64,000 nucleotides of DNA, taken from contig CAWDQZ010000011.1 in the NCBI GenBank assembly GCA_963804595.1, positions 1 through 64,000 on the forward strand, read 5' to 3'. Positions within the stretch are counted from its first letter, which is position 1. The number at the start of each line of letters is the position of its first letter. This stretch comes from DASUPK01 sp963804595 (lineage in GTDB: Bacteria; Actinomycetota; Thermoleophilia; Solirubrobacterales; 70-9). Both the position numbers and the translations under genes were made by a program. This document shows positions 53,955 to 61,660 of this stretch, one piece after another. The notes under the pieces were generated by a model that was not told the origin of the DNA, searched no databases, and worked only from the letters and a program-made list of their open reading frames with translations.

Positions 53955-54847
53955 TGAGGCTCGATCTGCAGCAGCTCGTCCCCCGGCTCGTGCTCGACCT
54001 GGAGGGTCGAGTGCTCCACCCCGAAGCGGTCGGCAAGCAGCCGGGCGGCGCGCCAGCGGGCCTCGTGACAGTCGGCGTCCTGCCTGACGATCATGTGGGC
54101 GGAGATCGCCGGCATTCCCGTCGTCACCTCCCAGACGTGCAGGTCGTGCACCTCCACCACGCCGTCCTCCTCGACCAGCGCCGCGCCGATCGCCTGCGGG
54201 TCGAGGCCCTTCGGCGCCGCCTCCATGAACACACGGCCCGACTCGCGCAGCAGGGAATAGGCGGCCCAGAGCATCAGGGCCGCGATCAGCAGCGAGGCGA
54301 TTCCGTCGGCGCGGTCGAGGCCCCAGATCAGGATCAGGGCACCCGCGATCGCGGTCGCGACGAAGGCGAAGAGGTCCGTGACGATGTGGAGGAAGGCCCC
54401 TTCGACGTTGAGGCTGCGCCGCTCGGTGCCGGCGAGCATCCGCGCCGCCAGCAGGTTCACGGCGATCCCGACCAGGGCCACGATCAGGACCAGCCCGCCC
54501 TCCACGTCGGGCGGGTTGATCAGCCGCCGGATTCCCTCGTAGGTGATCAGCGCGCCCAGCAGGAGCAGCGTGATTCCATTGACCTGCGCCGAAAGGATCT
54601 CGGCCCGCCGCATCCCGTAGGTGAAGCTGCCCGCCGGCGGCCGCCGGGCGAGCCGGAGCGCCGCCAGCGCCAGCCCGATGGCCACCGCGTCGGTGAGCAT
54701 GTGGCCGGCGTCGGAGATCAGGGCGAGGGAGGAGCCGACGATCCCGGCCACCACCTCGGCCACCATGAACCCGACGATCAGCGCCAGTGCGCCGGCGAGG
54801 CGCCTGGCATCGGCGTCACCTAAGTCGTGGTTGTGGCCTTGCCCCAT
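53951..54847 (-). CDS. Cation diffusion facilitator (CzcD-like metal exporter)
   Basis: The protein has six membrane helices with the metal-site motifs SLALISDAGHMLTDAVAIG (HxxxD in helix 2) and HIVTDLFAFVATAIAG (HxxxD in helix 5). The cytoplasmic C-terminal domain carries VHDLHVWEVTTG and VEHSTLQVEHE. It exports Zn2+, Cd2+ or Co2+ in exchange for protons. ATG 54847 is preferred (GGAG before it); ATGs at 54856 and 54877 are possible. A structured leader ending in a terminator precedes the gene. Confidence 0.92.
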   Translation of the reverse strand: MGQGHNHDLGDADARRLAGALALIVGFMVAEVVAGIVGSSLALISDAGHMLTDAVAIGLALAALRLARRPPAGSFTYGMRRAEILSAQVNGITLLLLGALITYEGIRRLINPPDVEGGLVLIVALVGIAVNLLAARMLAGTERRSLNVEGAFLHIVTDLFAFVATAIAGALILIWGLDRADGIASLLIAALMLWAAYSLLRESGRVFMEAAPKGLDPQAIGAALVEEDGVVEVHDLHVWEVTTGMPAISAHMIVRQDADCHEARWRAARLLADRFGVEHSTLQVEHEPGDELLQIEPH

Positions 54848-54883
54848 CGGCTCCATTACACAGGGCTTCGCCGTCATTCGGCC

Positions 54884-54924
54884 AAAAAAAAGCGCGCGAC
54901 CCGGGGCAGGGAGGGGTCGCGCGC
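54884..54924 (-). terminator. Rho-independent terminator immediately before the CDF gene
   Basis: On the minus strand an exact 11-bp stem (GCGCGCGACCC with GGGTCGCGCGC) has an 11-nt loop and is followed by eight T residues. This is the clearest intrinsic terminator in the window. It lies less than 40 nt upstream of the CDF start codon, with no minus-strand gene before it. Confidence 0.88.
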
Positions 54925-55080
54925 GCTGACGAGAGAGGAATCTCGAAAGTGAGCAGAAGTCTCCTCGTCAGGCCGGTCCCCGGTGTGAAGATCCGGATAG
55001 CTCAGCCGGGCCGGTTTATGCGCCATTTGCTTGTGAAAAACCGGTGAAGCACCTGCGGGCGGTAAGGTGCTGCGCCGCCC
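54884..55080 (-). ncRNA. Structured leader (candidate metal-responsive attenuator) or small RNA upstream of the CDF gene
   Basis: The minus strand from about 55080 to the terminator folds into successive stems. First come two mutually exclusive pairings, GGGCGG/CCGCCC and AGCACCT/AGGTGCT. Then come CCGGTTT/AAACCGG, a CCCGG/CCGGG stem, CTGACGAG/CTCGTCAG and the terminator. Placement between a divergent regulator and the CDF start suggests an attenuated 5' leader. It does not match the NiCo, yybP-ykoY or other riboswitch consensus that I can recall. A free-standing sRNA is the alternative. The rest of the 300-bp gap up to 55155 holds no gene and probably contains divergent promoters. Confidence 0.45.
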
Positions 55081-55155
55081 CTGGACGTATCATCTACCGG
55101 ACTCAGCACGCTGACCTCGGTGGTGGGGTAGACGCCGAGCTCGAGAGAGGCCTCG

Positions 55156-55951
55156 ATGACGAATCAAGCAGGCATAAGGCTGGCGGTGGTCGACACCGAC
55201 AGCTCGTTTCTCACCGTCCTGGGCAAGCGCCTCGAGGGCGCGGGTTGGGAGCACCGTGTGCTCGCCGGCAGCGTCCCGGTCGAGGACCTGGTCGCGATGA
55301 AGCTGAACGCCCTCCTGGTCGACATCTCGGTGCTCGGCCCGCAGGGTTGGGATTTCCTGGAGCGGGTCTGTGGTGCCATCCCGGGACTCGGCGTGCTCGT
55401 CTGCACCTCGCAGTCGACGGTTGCCCAGCGTGTCAGAGGCCTGCGGCTCGGCGCGGACGATTGGATCGGCAAGCCGTCCCATCCCGAGGAGGTCATGGCC
55501 CGGATCGAGGCGGTCGTGCGCCGGCGCAAGCGCGCTGCGGCCCGTCGAGGACCTCGGACCGCTGGTCACCGGCGAGCTCGAGATCCGGCCGGACCAGTAC
55601 CAGGCGTTCGTCAGCGGCCAGAGCATCGGGCTCACGCGCCGGGAGTTCGAGCTCCTTCAGCTGCTCGCCGAGGCCCATGGCCAGGTGATCGAGCGCGAGG
55701 AGATCTACCAGAAGGTCTGGGGCTACGCGATGGCGCACGGCGACCGCTCGGTCGACGTCTTCGTGCGCAAGCTCAGGCAGAAGCTGCAGGGCCACTCGGC
55801 GAACTGGCGCTACATCCACACGCACTTCGGGATCGGCTACCGCTTCGACCCGGAGCCGGCGGGCGGATCCCCCGAACCGCCGCCGGGCGTCTCCATGGAG
55901 CCCATGCCCGACGAGCAGGTTGAGCGCGAGGGCGCCGCCGAGCTCGGCTAG
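55156..55951 (+). pseudogene. PhoB/OmpR-type response regulator gene with a frameshift
   Basis: The receiver domain (about residues 1-120) has VVDTDSSF, acceptor Asp in LLVDISVLG and Lys in IGKPSHPEE. The frame then goes out near 55538-55543 after RRRKRAA. The winged-helix domain continues in the +1 frame: LGPLVTGELEIRPDQ, LTRREFELLQLLAEAHGQVI, RSVDVFVRKLRQKL and FGIGYRFDPE, ending at 55951. One extra G explains the break. If repaired, it is a 264-residue regulator that probably controls the phosphate genes downstream. No kinase gene is nearby. Confidence 0.8.
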
Positions 55952-55959
55952 CACCGGCG

Positions 55960-55995
55960 TTACATCTCCTTCACCGAAAGTTCACGCGAAGGTAA
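55960..55995 (+). promoter_or_regulatory. Candidate PHO box and promoter before the winged-helix gene
   Basis: Half-sites TTACAT (55960), TTCACC (55970) and TTCACG (55981) repeat at 10-11 bp, as in PhoB/PhoP boxes (TTnACA- or GTTCACC-type). They are followed directly by CGAAGGTAAC. The same arrangement is found before pstS at 56422-56459. Confidence 0.6.
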
Positions 55996-56031
55996 CTACT
56001 TCCCGCGAATCAGCGGCGAAGCTCCTCCGCC

Positions 56032-56400
56032 ATGGAAGGCGAGAACGGGGCAGCGGTCACAGAATCGACCATTCCGCTGGCTGGCGGTGACCAGAGTCCC
56101 GTGTACGCGGGGCGCCTCGAGATCAGGCCCGCCGACCATGCCGCCCTCGTCGACGGTCGCCCCCTGGTGCTCACCGTGCGAGAGCTACAGCTGCTGAGCG
56201 AGCTTGCCCACAACGCCGAGCGGGTGATGACCCGCGAGGAGCTCTACCAGTCGGTCTGGGGGCGGAGCTATCAGAAGAGCGACCGCTCGGTCGACGTCTA
56301 CGTCGGCCGCCTCCGCGCCAAACTGAACCGGGCGCTGCCGGGTCGGCGGTTCATACACACGCATACGGGCATCGGCTACCGCTTCTCGCCCCAGGCCTGA
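56032..56400 (+). CDS. Stand-alone PhoB-type winged-helix (Trans_reg_C) protein
   Basis: The 122-residue protein consists only of the OmpR/PhoB output domain: GRLEIRPADHAALVDGRPL, LTVRELQLLSELAHNAERVM, WGRSYQKSDRSVDVYVGRLRAKL and THTGIGYRFSP. It has no receiver domain. Its closest relative in the window is the output domain of the upstream regulator, suggesting duplication. It lies between two matching PHO-box promoters and before pstS, so it is probably a phosphate-regulon factor controlled by abundance rather than phosphorylation. Confidence 0.82.
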   Translation: MEGENGAAVTESTIPLAGGDQSPVYAGRLEIRPADHAALVDGRPLVLTVRELQLLSELAHNAERVMTREELYQSVWGRSYQKSDRSVDVYVGRLRAKLNRALPGRRFIHTHTGIGYRFSPQA

Positions 56401-56421
56401 TGGCCGGCCGCCCAGGTGGCA

Positions 56422-56459
56422 TTTACATCCTTTTTACAACTGAGCCACACGAAGGTAAC
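56422..56459 (+). promoter_or_regulatory. Candidate PHO box and promoter of pstS
   Basis: Exact TTTACA repeats at 56422 and 56433 (11-bp spacing) and a degenerate third half-site at 56444 are followed by ACGAAGGTAACAAG. The layout aligns base for base with the site at 55960-55995. The pstS start codon is about 110 nt downstream. Confidence 0.65.
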
Positions 56460-56566
56460 AAGCTCCGTCCTGCCCGCTGCGAGGGTCCGGCGCTGAAAAG
56501 GATTCCGAGGGGAGGCGCGCCGTAAGAGCCGCCGTCCCTCTCCGAAATCGAAAGAGGAGCGACTCA

Positions 56567-57655
56567 ATGACTAGAAAGTGGTGGCTCGTCCCAGCCGCCT
56601 CGGCCCTTCTGGCGCTGTCCCTCGCCGCGTGCGGCGGGAGCAGTGACAACGGTGGCGGATCAGGCGCGTCAGGCACGATCGCAGGCGCTGGGTCCAGCGC
56701 CCAGCAAGCGGCTCAGGAGGCCTGGGTTGCCAAGTTCGAGGATGAGAACTCGGGCGCCACGATCTCGTACGACCCGATCGGGTCAGGCGGCGGTCGCGAC
56801 CAGTTCATCGCGGGCGGCAACACGGCGTTCGCCGGCAGCGACTCGCCCTTCGACACGGACGAGCTGCCGAAGGCGACCCAGCGCTGCCAGAGCGGCGGCG
56901 GCGATCTCGTCCAGATCCCGAACTATCTCTCGGCGATCGCGATCATCTACAACCTCCCTGGCGTCGACAGCCTGCAGCTGTCGCCCGACGTGACCGCGAA
57001 GATCTTCCGGGGCGAGATCACGAAGTGGAACGACCCGGCGATCGCTGCGGACAACCCCGGCGCGAACCTGCCGGACACGGACATCACGCCGGTCCATCGC
57101 TCCGATGACTCCGGGACCACGGCGAACTTCACGGACTACCTCCATGAGGCTGCGCCAAGTGTCTGGACCGACCAGCCCGACAGCACCTGGCCCCTGCAGA
57201 GCGGCGAGTCCGGTGCCCAGACCTCTGGGTTGGTACAGGCCGTCAAGGCCGGCGAGGGCACGATCGGCTACGCGGATGAGAGCCAGGCCGGTGACCTCGG
57301 CGTGGCCAAGGTCAAGGTCGGGAACACCTACGTCGCCCCCAGCGCTCAGGGTGCCTCGACCGACTTCGACCAGTCGCAGAAGGACCCGCAGCTGAGCCAG
57401 GGCAAGAACGTGTTCGCCTACACGGTCCAGCGCACGCCGACCGACCCGAGCGCCTACCCGGTGCTGCTGGTCTCCTATCTGATGGGCTGCACGAAGTACG
57501 ACTCGACCGAGACGACCGATCTCGTCAAGGCCTACTTCCAGTTCATCATCAGCGACGAGGGCCAGCAGTTGGCTGCGCAGAACGCCGGCTCGGCGCCGAT
57601 CCCGCCCGGGATCAAGAAGGAGGACACACCCGCAATCGACGCGATCGGCGGCTGA
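56567..57655 (+). CDS. pstS: Phosphate ABC transporter substrate-binding lipoprotein PstS
   Basis: The 362-residue protein has a lipoprotein signal with lipobox LAAC (C22) and a Gly/Ser linker. The PstS fold follows: AGSSAQQAAQEAWVAKFEDEN, SYDPIGSGGGRDQFIAGG, AGSDSPF (phosphate contact), HRSDDSGTTANFTDYL and TIGYADESQ. It captures inorganic phosphate outside the membrane for PstCAB. AAAGAGGAG precedes the ATG. Confidence 0.96.
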   Translation: MTRKWWLVPAASALLALSLAACGGSSDNGGGSGASGTIAGAGSSAQQAAQEAWVAKFEDENSGATISYDPIGSGGGRDQFIAGGNTAFAGSDSPFDTDELPKATQRCQSGGGDLVQIPNYLSAIAIIYNLPGVDSLQLSPDVTAKIFRGEITKWNDPAIAADNPGANLPDTDITPVHRSDDSGTTANFTDYLHEAAPSVWTDQPDSTWPLQSGESGAQTSGLVQAVKAGEGTIGYADESQAGDLGVAKVKVGNTYVAPSAQGASTDFDQSQKDPQLSQGKNVFAYTVQRTPTDPSAYPVLLVSYLMGCTKYDSTETTDLVKAYFQFIISDEGQQLAAQNAGSAPIPPGIKKEDTPAIDAIGG

Positions 57656-57697
57656 TCTGACGGTGCTCTCCCACACGAGTGAGCCGACGGTTCGACC

Positions 57698-57729
57698 GGA
57701 GGGCTCCGCGCCACGGCGCGGGGCCCTCC
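57698..57729 (+). terminator. Strong intercistronic hairpin between pstS and pstC
   Basis: A 15-bp stem, including one T-G pair (57698-57712 with 57715-57729), is followed at once by CCACTCA / TGAGTGG, whose right arm covers the pstC GTG. It may stop most transcripts after pstS and mask pstC translation, which would give excess binding protein over transporter. Confidence 0.6.
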
Positions 57730-57746
57730 ACTCATCTTCGATCTGA

Positions 57747-58703
57747 GTGGAAGCGCACACCGAAACCACAACGCAGGCCGGCGGGATCCTCGCCTCAGCA
57801 AGCGGCGGCCGTCGGCGGCCCGGCGACCGGATCTTCTCCAATGCCACTGTGATCGCGGCGGTCACGGTGTTGGCGATCCTGGCCGGGGTCGCGGTGTTTC
57901 TGATCATCAAGTCGGCGCCGGCGGTGACCGCGAGCTCGGCGGACCTGCCCGACGGCAAGAGCCTCGTCGACTACATAGCGCCGCTCGCCTTCGGCACGGT
58001 CCTGGCGGCGGTCGTCTCGGTGGTCATCGCCGTCCCGCTGGCGGTCGCCGTGGCGCTCTTCATCAGCCACATCGCCCCGCGCCGCATCGCGAACACCCTG
58101 GCCTACACGGTGGATCTGCTCGCCGCGATCCCGAGCATCGTCTACGGGCTCTGGGGGATCTTCGTGTTGGGCCCCGCGATGGTGCCGATCCTGGATTGGC
58201 TGGTCGCGAAGCTGAGCTGGATTCCGTTTTTCGCGGGGCCGGCGTCGGTTACCGGCAGGACCATGCTCACCGCCGGGCTCGTGCTCGCGGTGATGATCCT
58301 GCCGATCATCTCCGCTGTCTCCCGGGAGGTCTTTGCCCAAACACCACGCAGGCTCGAGGAGGGGGCCATGGCGCTCGGCGCGACCCGCTGGGAGATGATC
58401 CGGATGGTCGTCCTCCCGTTCGGGAAGTCGGCCGTGATCAGCGGGTCGATGCTGGGCCTCGGTCGCGCCCTTGGGGAGACGATGGCCGTGACGATCATCC
58501 TCTCGGTCTCCGGGATCGTCACCTTCAATCTGGTCAGCCAGGAGAACCCGACCCCGATCGCGGCGAACATCGCGCTGAAGTTCCCGGAGTCCTCCGGGAT
58601 CGACGTGAACGCCCTGATCGCCTCGGGCCTGGTCCTCTTCGGGATCACGCTCGTCGTCAACATGATCGCCCGCCTGGTCATCGCCCGCTCGAACGTCCAG
58701 TGA
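57747..58703 (+). CDS. pstC: Phosphate ABC transporter permease PstC
   Basis: The 318-residue protein has six main helices and the PstC motifs IPSIVYGLWGIFVLGP, EEGAMALGATRWEMIRMVVLP (the EAA coupling loop) and GRALGETMAV. The start GTG 57747 lies in a hairpin arm and has no ribosome-binding site, so translation may depend on unfolding. It pairs with PstA to make the membrane pore. Confidence 0.94.
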   Translation: MEAHTETTTQAGGILASASGGRRRPGDRIFSNATVIAAVTVLAILAGVAVFLIIKSAPAVTASSADLPDGKSLVDYIAPLAFGTVLAAVVSVVIAVPLAVAVALFISHIAPRRIANTLAYTVDLLAAIPSIVYGLWGIFVLGPAMVPILDWLVAKLSWIPFFAGPASVTGRTMLTAGLVLAVMILPIISAVSREVFAQTPRRLEEGAMALGATRWEMIRMVVLPFGKSAVISGSMLGLGRALGETMAVTIILSVSGIVTFNLVSQENPTPIAANIALKFPESSGIDVNALIASGLVLFGITLVVNMIARLVIARSNVQ

Positions 58704-58706
58704 GCC

Positions 58707-59810
58707 ATGGCTGACGAGACACCGAGAGAGAATCCGGCGGCGGCTTACGACCCGGCCGAGATGATCTCGCCGCTGGGCGGCCCGGCCCTGGCCGGCGGCA
58801 CGCTTCCGCGCTGGTTCCTGCAGGCGGTGGTCGGCGCGTGCGCGCTGGTCTCCCTCGCGATCCTGCTCGCCACAGGTGGGTTCACGATCGTCCTTCTCTT
58901 CATCCTCACCTTCGTTCTCGCACTCCCCACCGGCTACATCTGGTCGAGGGTCACCGAGGGGCGCCGAGAGGCCACGGACCGTCTAGTGACACTGGGGATA
59001 GCCGCCGGCTTCGGAATGGCGGTGGCGCCGTTGATCTCCTTGCTCTACGAGGTGGTCAAGCGCGGCGCCGCCCGCTTCGACAGTACGTTCTTCACGGAGT
59101 CCGCCCGCGGAGTGATCGGGGCCGGTGGCGGCGCGCAGCACGCGATCATCGGGACCCTGGTCATCACCGGCGTCGCCACCCTGATCTCCGTACCGATCGG
59201 GATCATGGCCGCCGTCTACCTGAACGAGTACGGGACGGGCCGGCTGCGCAGGGCACTCACGTTCTTCGTGGACGTGATGACCGGCATTCCCTCGATCGTC
59301 GCCGGCCTCTTCGCGTACGCCCTCTTCGCGATCTTCCTGGGGCCCGGGATCCGCTTGGGCATCATCGGCTCGGTCGCGCTGTCGGTCCTGATGATCCCGA
59401 TCGTGATCCGGACATCGGAGGAGATCCTGAAGATCGTCCCGAACCACCTGCGCGAGGCGGCCTACGCCCTGGGGACCCCGAAGTGGAAGGTGGTGTCGAA
59501 GATCGTCCTGCCCACAGCGCTGGCGGGACTGGTGACCGGCGTGATGCTGGCGGTGGCGCGGGTGATCGGCGAGACGGCGCCCCTCCTCGTCACGACCGGG
59601 GTGATCGACTCCGTCAACTCGGACCCCTTCAACGGCCGGATGCAGAACCTCGCCGTCTACGCCTACAGCGAGTACAAGGACCCAGGGGTGGACGTTCAGG
59701 CGTCCTACGACAAGGCGTGGGCCGCGGCGCTCACGCTGATCGTGCTGGTGATGCTGCTCAGCCTGCTCGCCCGCTGGATCTACCGCCGATTCGGAACCGA
59801 CCTGCGCTAG
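58707..59810 (+). CDS. pstA: Phosphate ABC transporter permease PstA
   Basis: The 367-residue protein has an extra N-terminal two-helix region (about residues 35-95), then the PstA core. Motifs are ITGVATLISVPIGIMAAVYLNEYG, TGIPSIVAGLFAYALF, the EAA loop REAAYALGTPKWKVVSKIVLP and GVMLAVARVIGETAPLL. It starts 3 bp after pstC ends. Confidence 0.94.
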   Translation: MADETPRENPAAAYDPAEMISPLGGPALAGGTLPRWFLQAVVGACALVSLAILLATGGFTIVLLFILTFVLALPTGYIWSRVTEGRREATDRLVTLGIAAGFGMAVAPLISLLYEVVKRGAARFDSTFFTESARGVIGAGGGAQHAIIGTLVITGVATLISVPIGIMAAVYLNEYGTGRLRRALTFFVDVMTGIPSIVAGLFAYALFAIFLGPGIRLGIIGSVALSVLMIPIVIRTSEEILKIVPNHLREAAYALGTPKWKVVSKIVLPTALAGLVTGVMLAVARVIGETAPLLVTTGVIDSVNSDPFNGRMQNLAVYAYSEYKDPGVDVQASYDKAWAAALTLIVLVMLLSLLARWIYRRFGTDLR

Positions 59811-59849
59811 CCCACCTGAGTACCACCGTTGACGAGCGATAGGAGAGAA

Positions 59850-60741
59850 ATGCCGGAGACCGCACAAGAGAGGATCGAACAGAACCTCCCCGACGTGACG
59901 CCCGACGTCACCGCCGCGGCGGCGGCATCGAAGAAGAAGGAGACCGCTAGGGTCGAGCGCGTGGCGAAGACCTTCGATGTCAAGGGCGTCGACCTCTACT
60001 ACGGCAAGTTCCACGCCGTGCAGGACGTCACGATGACGATCGAGGCCAACCAGGTGACGTCCCTGATCGGGTCGTCCGGCTGCGGGAAGACCACCATGCT
60101 GCGGTCACTCAACCGGATGCACGAGCTCACGCCCGGAGCCCGCGTCGCCGGCGAGATCAGCCTCGATGGCCATGACATCTACGCGTCGAACGTCGATCCG
60201 GTCGAGGTCCGGCGGCTGGTCGGCATGGTCTTCCAGGCGCCGAACCCGTTCCCGACCATGTCGGTTTACGAGAACGTCGCGGCCGGCCTTACCCTCAACC
60301 GGCGCGGGATCAAGAAGTCCGAGAAGGACGGGATCGTCGAGCGCTCGCTGCGCGGCGCGCACCTCTGGGAGGAGGTGAAGGATCGCCTGGACCAGCCCGG
60401 GTCTGGGCTCTCGGGCGGGCAGCAGCAGCGCCTCTGCATCGCGCGGGCGATCGCCGTCGAGCCGGAGGTCCTGCTGATGGACGAGCCGTGCTCGGCCCTC
60501 GACCCGATCGCGACGCTCGCAATCGAGGACCTCGATAAAGGAGCTCAAGACGCGCTACACCATCGTGATCGTCACCCACAACATGCAGCAGGCCGCTCGC
60601 GCGAGCGACACCACCGCCTTCTTCAACCTCGAGGCGAGCGGAGAGCCGGGGCGCCTGGTCGAGATGGGGCCGACCGAGAGCATGTTCACCAACCCCGGCA
60701 AGAAGGAGACCGAGGACTACGTCAGCGGAAGGTTCGGCTGA
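59850..60741 (+). pseudogene. pstB: Phosphate ABC transporter ATPase gene pstB with a one-base frameshift
   Basis: From ATG 59850 the protein has Walker A GSSGCGKTTMLRSLNR, Q-loop FQAPNPFPTMSVYEN, signature LSGGQQQRLCIARAIA and Walker B LLMDEPCSALDPIA. At about 60534 the frame shifts. The H-loop and C-terminus (TRYTIVIVTHNMQQAARASD ending YVSGRFG) continue in another frame to 60741. One extra base in CTCGATAAAG explains it. Unrepaired, the first frame runs on into phoU as a chimera. The rest of the operon is intact, which favours a sequence error. An N-terminal extension of about 45 residues precedes the usual PstB start. Confidence 0.88.
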
Positions 60742-61442
60742 TGGCGGAGGTACGCCTCCACTACCAGGAGGAGCTCGCCAACCTCGAACAGCGCGCGCTC
60801 TCGGCGATCGATCTCGTCATCTCCTCACTCGACCGGACCATGGAGGCGGTCGAGCACAAGGACTCGGAGCTCGCCGAACTGGTGATCGCCGACGACGACC
60901 GGATCGATGGGCGGTACCTCGAGGTCCATCAGGCGATCCTCACGTTGCTCGCCACTCAGGCACCCGTGGCGACCGATTTGCGCCTGATCTCGGCCCTCCT
61001 TCACGTCATGCACTCGATCGAGCGCATGGGCGATCAGTGCGTGAACATCTCCAAGGTCATCCCGCTCACGGGGCACGACGCCCCGCAGCACTCGGAGATG
61101 ATCGATCGGATCCTGCTGATGGGCAAGCAGGCGCGATCGATGCTCTCCCAGGCGAAGAAGGCCTTCGAGGGCCGCAACGTCGAGCTAGCCCGCGACCTTG
61201 TCCGTCAGGACGACCTGATCGACGACCTGAACAAGGAGTGCTTTCAGATCGCCGTCCAGGTGGGGGAGGATGAGGACACCCGCGAGTGGGCGATGACGAT
61301 GATGCTCGTCGCCCGCGCGCTCGAGCGAATCGGCGACAACGCCGTCGACATCGGGGAGCAGGTCGCCTTCGTCGTCACCGGCCTCTTCAGGGAGTTCGAA
61401 GACGCCTCCCACCCAGGGCAGGCCCCGCTTCCCTCTAACTAG
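60741..61442 (+). CDS. phoU: Phosphate signalling protein PhoU
   Basis: The 233-residue protein has two three-helix PhoU repeats with the metal-binding motif pattern: HVMHSIERMGDQCVNISKV in repeat 1 and VARALERIGDNAVDIGEQV in repeat 2. It links the Pst transporter to the regulon and holds phosphate uptake in check. Its ATG overlaps the repaired pstB stop (TGATG), showing coupling. Confidence 0.95.
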   Translation: MAEVRLHYQEELANLEQRALSAIDLVISSLDRTMEAVEHKDSELAELVIADDDRIDGRYLEVHQAILTLLATQAPVATDLRLISALLHVMHSIERMGDQCVNISKVIPLTGHDAPQHSEMIDRILLMGKQARSMLSQAKKAFEGRNVELARDLVRQDDLIDDLNKECFQIAVQVGEDEDTREWAMTMMLVARALERIGDNAVDIGEQVAFVVTGLFREFEDASHPGQAPLPSN

Positions 61443-61556
61443 CTACTGCGGTTGGGCCGGCCCCGGCGCGGGCACCTCAACAGGCTGCGGCGCCACCGCG
61501 GCGACCCCGGCCGGGATGCTCAGGCCGAGGCGTTCCGTTGGGTCGCTTCCTGCCAT
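61443..61556 (-). CDS. Possible small protein (37 aa)
   Basis: A short minus-strand frame encodes SDPTERLGLSIPAGVAAVAP followed by a Pro/Gln-rich tail, in codons biased like those of genuine genes here. GAGG lies only 2 nt before the ATG, so translation is doubtful. It is convergent with phoU. The rest of the gap before ppx holds no other gene. Confidence 0.22.
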   Translation of the reverse strand: MAGSDPTERLGLSIPAGVAAVAPQPVEVPAPGPAQPQ

Positions 61557-61660
61557 CGCCTCGAAAGTACGACCGAGATCCGCAGAATCCGTGAAGAGGT
61601 TGTGAAACGGCCTTCAGATCTGCCTGCCGTATCCGCTCGCCCTGAGAGAATCGGAATTCA

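Noticed and set aside
54995..55010. tRNA-like 5' segment (GGATAGCTCAGCC)
   Set aside because: It resembles a tRNA D-arm, but no matching acceptor stem, anticodon arm or T-arm follows. It fits better as part of the CDF leader structure.
59829..61442. PstB-PhoU fusion protein
   Set aside because: The link region is an out-of-frame translation of the PstB C-terminus. The correct PstB end is present in another frame and overlaps the phoU start.
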